From the NCBI RefSeq assembly GCF_000262305.1, contig NC_017910.1, positions 496,001 through 560,000 of the forward strand: a stretch of DNA of 64,000 nucleotides, given 5' to 3'. This stretch comes from Shimwellia blattae DSM 4481 = NBRC 105725 (GTDB lineage Bacteria > Pseudomonadota > Gammaproteobacteria > Enterobacterales > Enterobacteriaceae). The notes beneath the pieces are model-generated. The model was not told where the DNA came from, made no database searches, and worked only from the letters and a program-made list of their open reading frames with translations. This document shows, piece by piece, positions 62,180 to 64,000 of this stretch. The translations under genes and the position numbers were made by a program. Each line of letters opens with the position of its first letter. Positions within the stretch are counted from its first letter, which is position 1.

Positions 62180-63481
62180 ATGTCACAAGAAATCGAATTA
62201 AAATTTATCGTTGCCAGCAGCGCGCTGGACGCACTGCGCACCCGGTTAAACGGGCTGGAATCCCGCCACAGTGCTCCCCGTCAACTGGTGAATATCTACT
62301 ACGAAACCGGCGACTTTTTACTGCGCCGTCACGATATGGGCCTGCGGGTACGCGGCGATAACGACCAGTATGAAATGACCATGAAAACCGCCGGCCACAC
62401 GGTAGGCGGCCTGCACCAGCGCCCGGAATATAATATTGCGCTTGATACATCGGTGCTGGACCTGGCGCGTTTCCCGGCCGACATGTGGCCTGCCGGGCTG
62501 GATCCCGACACGCTGGCGGCCAGTGTCGCGCCGCTGTTCAGCACTAACTTCTCCCGCGAGAAGTGGGTGGTTACTCAGGGTGAGAGCCGCATAGAGATTG
62601 CCCTTGATCTGGGCGAGGTCAGCGCCGGTGAACTGCATGAACCCATCAGCGAGCTGGAGCTGGAAATCCTTGAGGGCAATACCCGGGATCTGCTGGCCCT
62701 GGCCCGGCAACTGATCACGTTACCGGGGCTGCGCCAGGGAAGCCTGAGCAAAGCCGCCCGGGGCTACCACCTGGCCCGGGGCAATGAAGCGCGCCCGCTG
62801 AAGGCACCAGGCATACTGCAGATGCCGGCAAAATCCACCGTAGAGCAGGGGCTGGACGGCGCACTGGAGCTGGCCCTGAGCCACTGGCAATACCACGAAG
62901 AGCTGTGGGTGCGGGGCAACGGGCAGGCCAGAGGGCAGGTGCTGGCCGCGGTCGCCATGGTGCGCCATGTGCTGGCGCTGTTTGGCGGTATTATCCCGCG
63001 TAAGGCAAGTGCTCACTTACGTGATCAGCTTATGCAGTGCGAGGCGGCACTCCAGGCGGAAGACGCCGCACCGGAGCTGGTCTGGAGCCCGCTGTTTGGC
63101 AGCACCCGGCTGGCTATCACCGAATGGCTGGTTGAGCGCGGCTGGCTGGCCTTTGTGGATGATAAAGCGCGCCAGAAGCTCAGCGGCTCTTTTAAACGCT
63201 TCTCTGATATTCAGCTGTCACGCCATGCTGCAGAGCTGCGCCAGCCCTTTTTACACCCGGCGGATGATATCCACTACCAGCAGCAACAGGTGCGCCTGGC
63301 CCGGGAGCTGGATGCCATCCGGGTGCTGGCCGGGCACTATGATGAGCAGCAAACCCGCCCCTGGCTGGAGACCTGGGAACACCTGCGCCAGGCCATCGCG
63401 CAGGGCCAGTATGATGAAACCGAACACTGGCGGGTGGAAGCCCTTGCCCTGGCGCCGTTCTGGCTGCACAGCGGCAGATAA
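62180..63481 (+). CDS. ygiF: Inorganic triphosphatase (CYTH-CHAD protein)
   Basis: 433 aa as in E. coli YgiF. The N-terminal CYTH domain has the E-x-E-x-K signature (QEIELKFIV), MGLRVRGDNDQYEMTMK and EPISELELEIL, giving triphosphate and metal binding. The C-terminal CHAD domain (from about 215) has the conserved histidines in MVRHVLALFGG. The start at 62180 gives the usual N-terminus. Upstream of glnE, as in E. coli. Confidence 0.95.
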   Translation: MSQEIELKFIVASSALDALRTRLNGLESRHSAPRQLVNIYYETGDFLLRRHDMGLRVRGDNDQYEMTMKTAGHTVGGLHQRPEYNIALDTSVLDLARFPADMWPAGLDPDTLAASVAPLFSTNFSREKWVVTQGESRIEIALDLGEVSAGELHEPISELELEILEGNTRDLLALARQLITLPGLRQGSLSKAARGYHLARGNEARPLKAPGILQMPAKSTVEQGLDGALELALSHWQYHEELWVRGNGQARGQVLAAVAMVRHVLALFGGIIPRKASAHLRDQLMQCEAALQAEDAAPELVWSPLFGSTRLAITEWLVERGWLAFVDDKARQKLSGSFKRFSDIQLSRHAAELRQPFLHPADDIHYQQQQVRLARELDAIRVLAGHYDEQQTRPWLETWEHLRQAIAQGQYDETEHWRVEALALAPFWLHSGR

Positions 63482-63522
63482 TCATGCCCGGGCACCGGGC
63501 GCTAACCGAGGGAAACGATCCA

Positions 63523-64000
63523 ATGCTGTCACGCTCTGCGCTTTTACAACAACAGGAGCAGGTGGCCATCTCCCGCCTGCCGGAAGAGGCCTCCACCGCC
63601 CTGAGTGACGACGCCCGCGCGGTGCTGGCGTTCAGCGACTTTGTGGCAGACAGCGTACCGGCAGATCCGGCGGGCTGGCAGGCGCTGCTGGCACAACCCC
63701 CACAGGCGCAGGAGTGGCAGCACTACGGGCAGTGGCTGGACCAGGAACTGGCACCGGTCACCGATGAAGCCGGGCTGATGCAGGTACTGCGCCAGTTCCG
63801 GCGGCGGGTGATGGTGCGCATCGCCTGGGCCCAGACCCTGGATCTGCTGCCCCTGACCGAAACCCTGCAACAGCTGAGCGTGCTGGCGGAAATCCTGATT
63901 GTCCGCGCCCGGGACTGGCTGTACAGCGCCTGCTGCCGTGAATGGGGCACCCCCTGCAACGCACAGGGGGTCGCGCAACCGCTGATGATCCTCGGTATGG
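63523..64000 (+). CDS. glnE: Glutamine synthetase adenylyltransferase/adenylyl-removing enzyme (5' part)
   Basis: First 159 codons; the gene runs off the window. LTFSDFV-like LAFSDFVADSVPADP, FRRRVMVRIAWAQTLDLL and YSACCREWGTPCNAQG match the N-terminal adenylyl-removing domain of GlnE, which controls glutamine synthetase by adenylylation. GAGGGAAAC precedes ATG 63523. The first 15 residues are less conserved. Confidence 0.95.
   Translation, partial: MLSRSALLQQQEQVAISRLPEEASTALSDDARAVLAFSDFVADSVPADPAGWQALLAQPPQAQEWQHYGQWLDQELAPVTDEAGLMQVLRQFRRRVMVRIAWAQTLDLLPLTETLQQLSVLAEILIVRARDWLYSACCREWGTPCNAQGVAQPLMILGM

Overview
The window is a chromosomal segment of an enterobacterium (Enterobacterales, most likely Enterobacteriaceae). 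The right third carries a classic housekeeping neighbourhood: tRNA-Ile(CAU), mug, the macromolecular-synthesis operon rpsU-dnaG-rpoD, tsaD, plsY, folB, uppP, cca, ygiM, ygiF and glnE, with proteins of the lengths known from E. coli. I cannot assign a genus from the sequence alone. The left 51 kb, ending at the tRNA, is an almost uninterrupted surface-polysaccharide region with three separate export systems.

Region 1 (1-19.9 kb, AT-rich) is a Wzx/Wzy-dependent capsule or exopolysaccharide locus of the group 1/colanic type. It holds wza (3' end), wzb, wzc, a wbaP-type initiating galactosyl-phosphate transferase, several glycosyltransferases, a Tat-signal beta-helix protein, wzy, manC-manB (GDP-mannose precursor), wzx, a pyruvyl transferase, a GT25 enzyme and a membrane O-acyltransferase. 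The acyltransferase gene is broken by an IS.

Region 2 (18.4-26.1 kb) is a mobile-element pile-up. Two identical 1196-bp IS3-family copies lie in opposite orientation, and both have 4-bp target duplications. One sits in the acyltransferase gene with an extra 130-bp copy of its own end. The other sits inside an older, degraded IS3-family element, which also carries an IS110/IS1111-type element with a candidate guide RNA. A further 1599-bp IS3-family element splits bcsO.

Region 3 (24.1-37.0 kb, GC-rich) is a bcs cellulose operon, bcsO(disrupted)-bcsQ-A-B-C-D-Z. BcsD makes it a type I (Acetobacter-like) layout. After it come gene remnants, a small membrane protein, an Rpn/YhgA-type nuclease gene and a small lipoprotein gene.

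Region 4 (40.2-51.4 kb) is a second exopolysaccharide operon: initiating sugar transferase, outer-membrane beta-barrel, short Wza-like lipoprotein, Wzc-like co-polymerase, Wzy-like polymerase, GT2 and GT4. galE and a beta-propeller gene follow on the other strand. The first four genes have the order of Vibrio vpsL-M-N-O and fit a composite OPX/beta-barrel translocon. The co-polymerase has a degenerate P-loop (Lys to Arg) and no C-terminal tyrosine cluster, and no flippase gene is present. This is the most unusual system in the window.

Region 5 (51.5-64 kb) is conserved core genome. The second-look items are the composite translocon with its pseudo-kinase, the candidate seek/bridge RNA whose guides match its own insertion site, the exact footprints of the IS insertions in the acyltransferase and bcsO, and long G/C homopolymers in polysaccharide genes.
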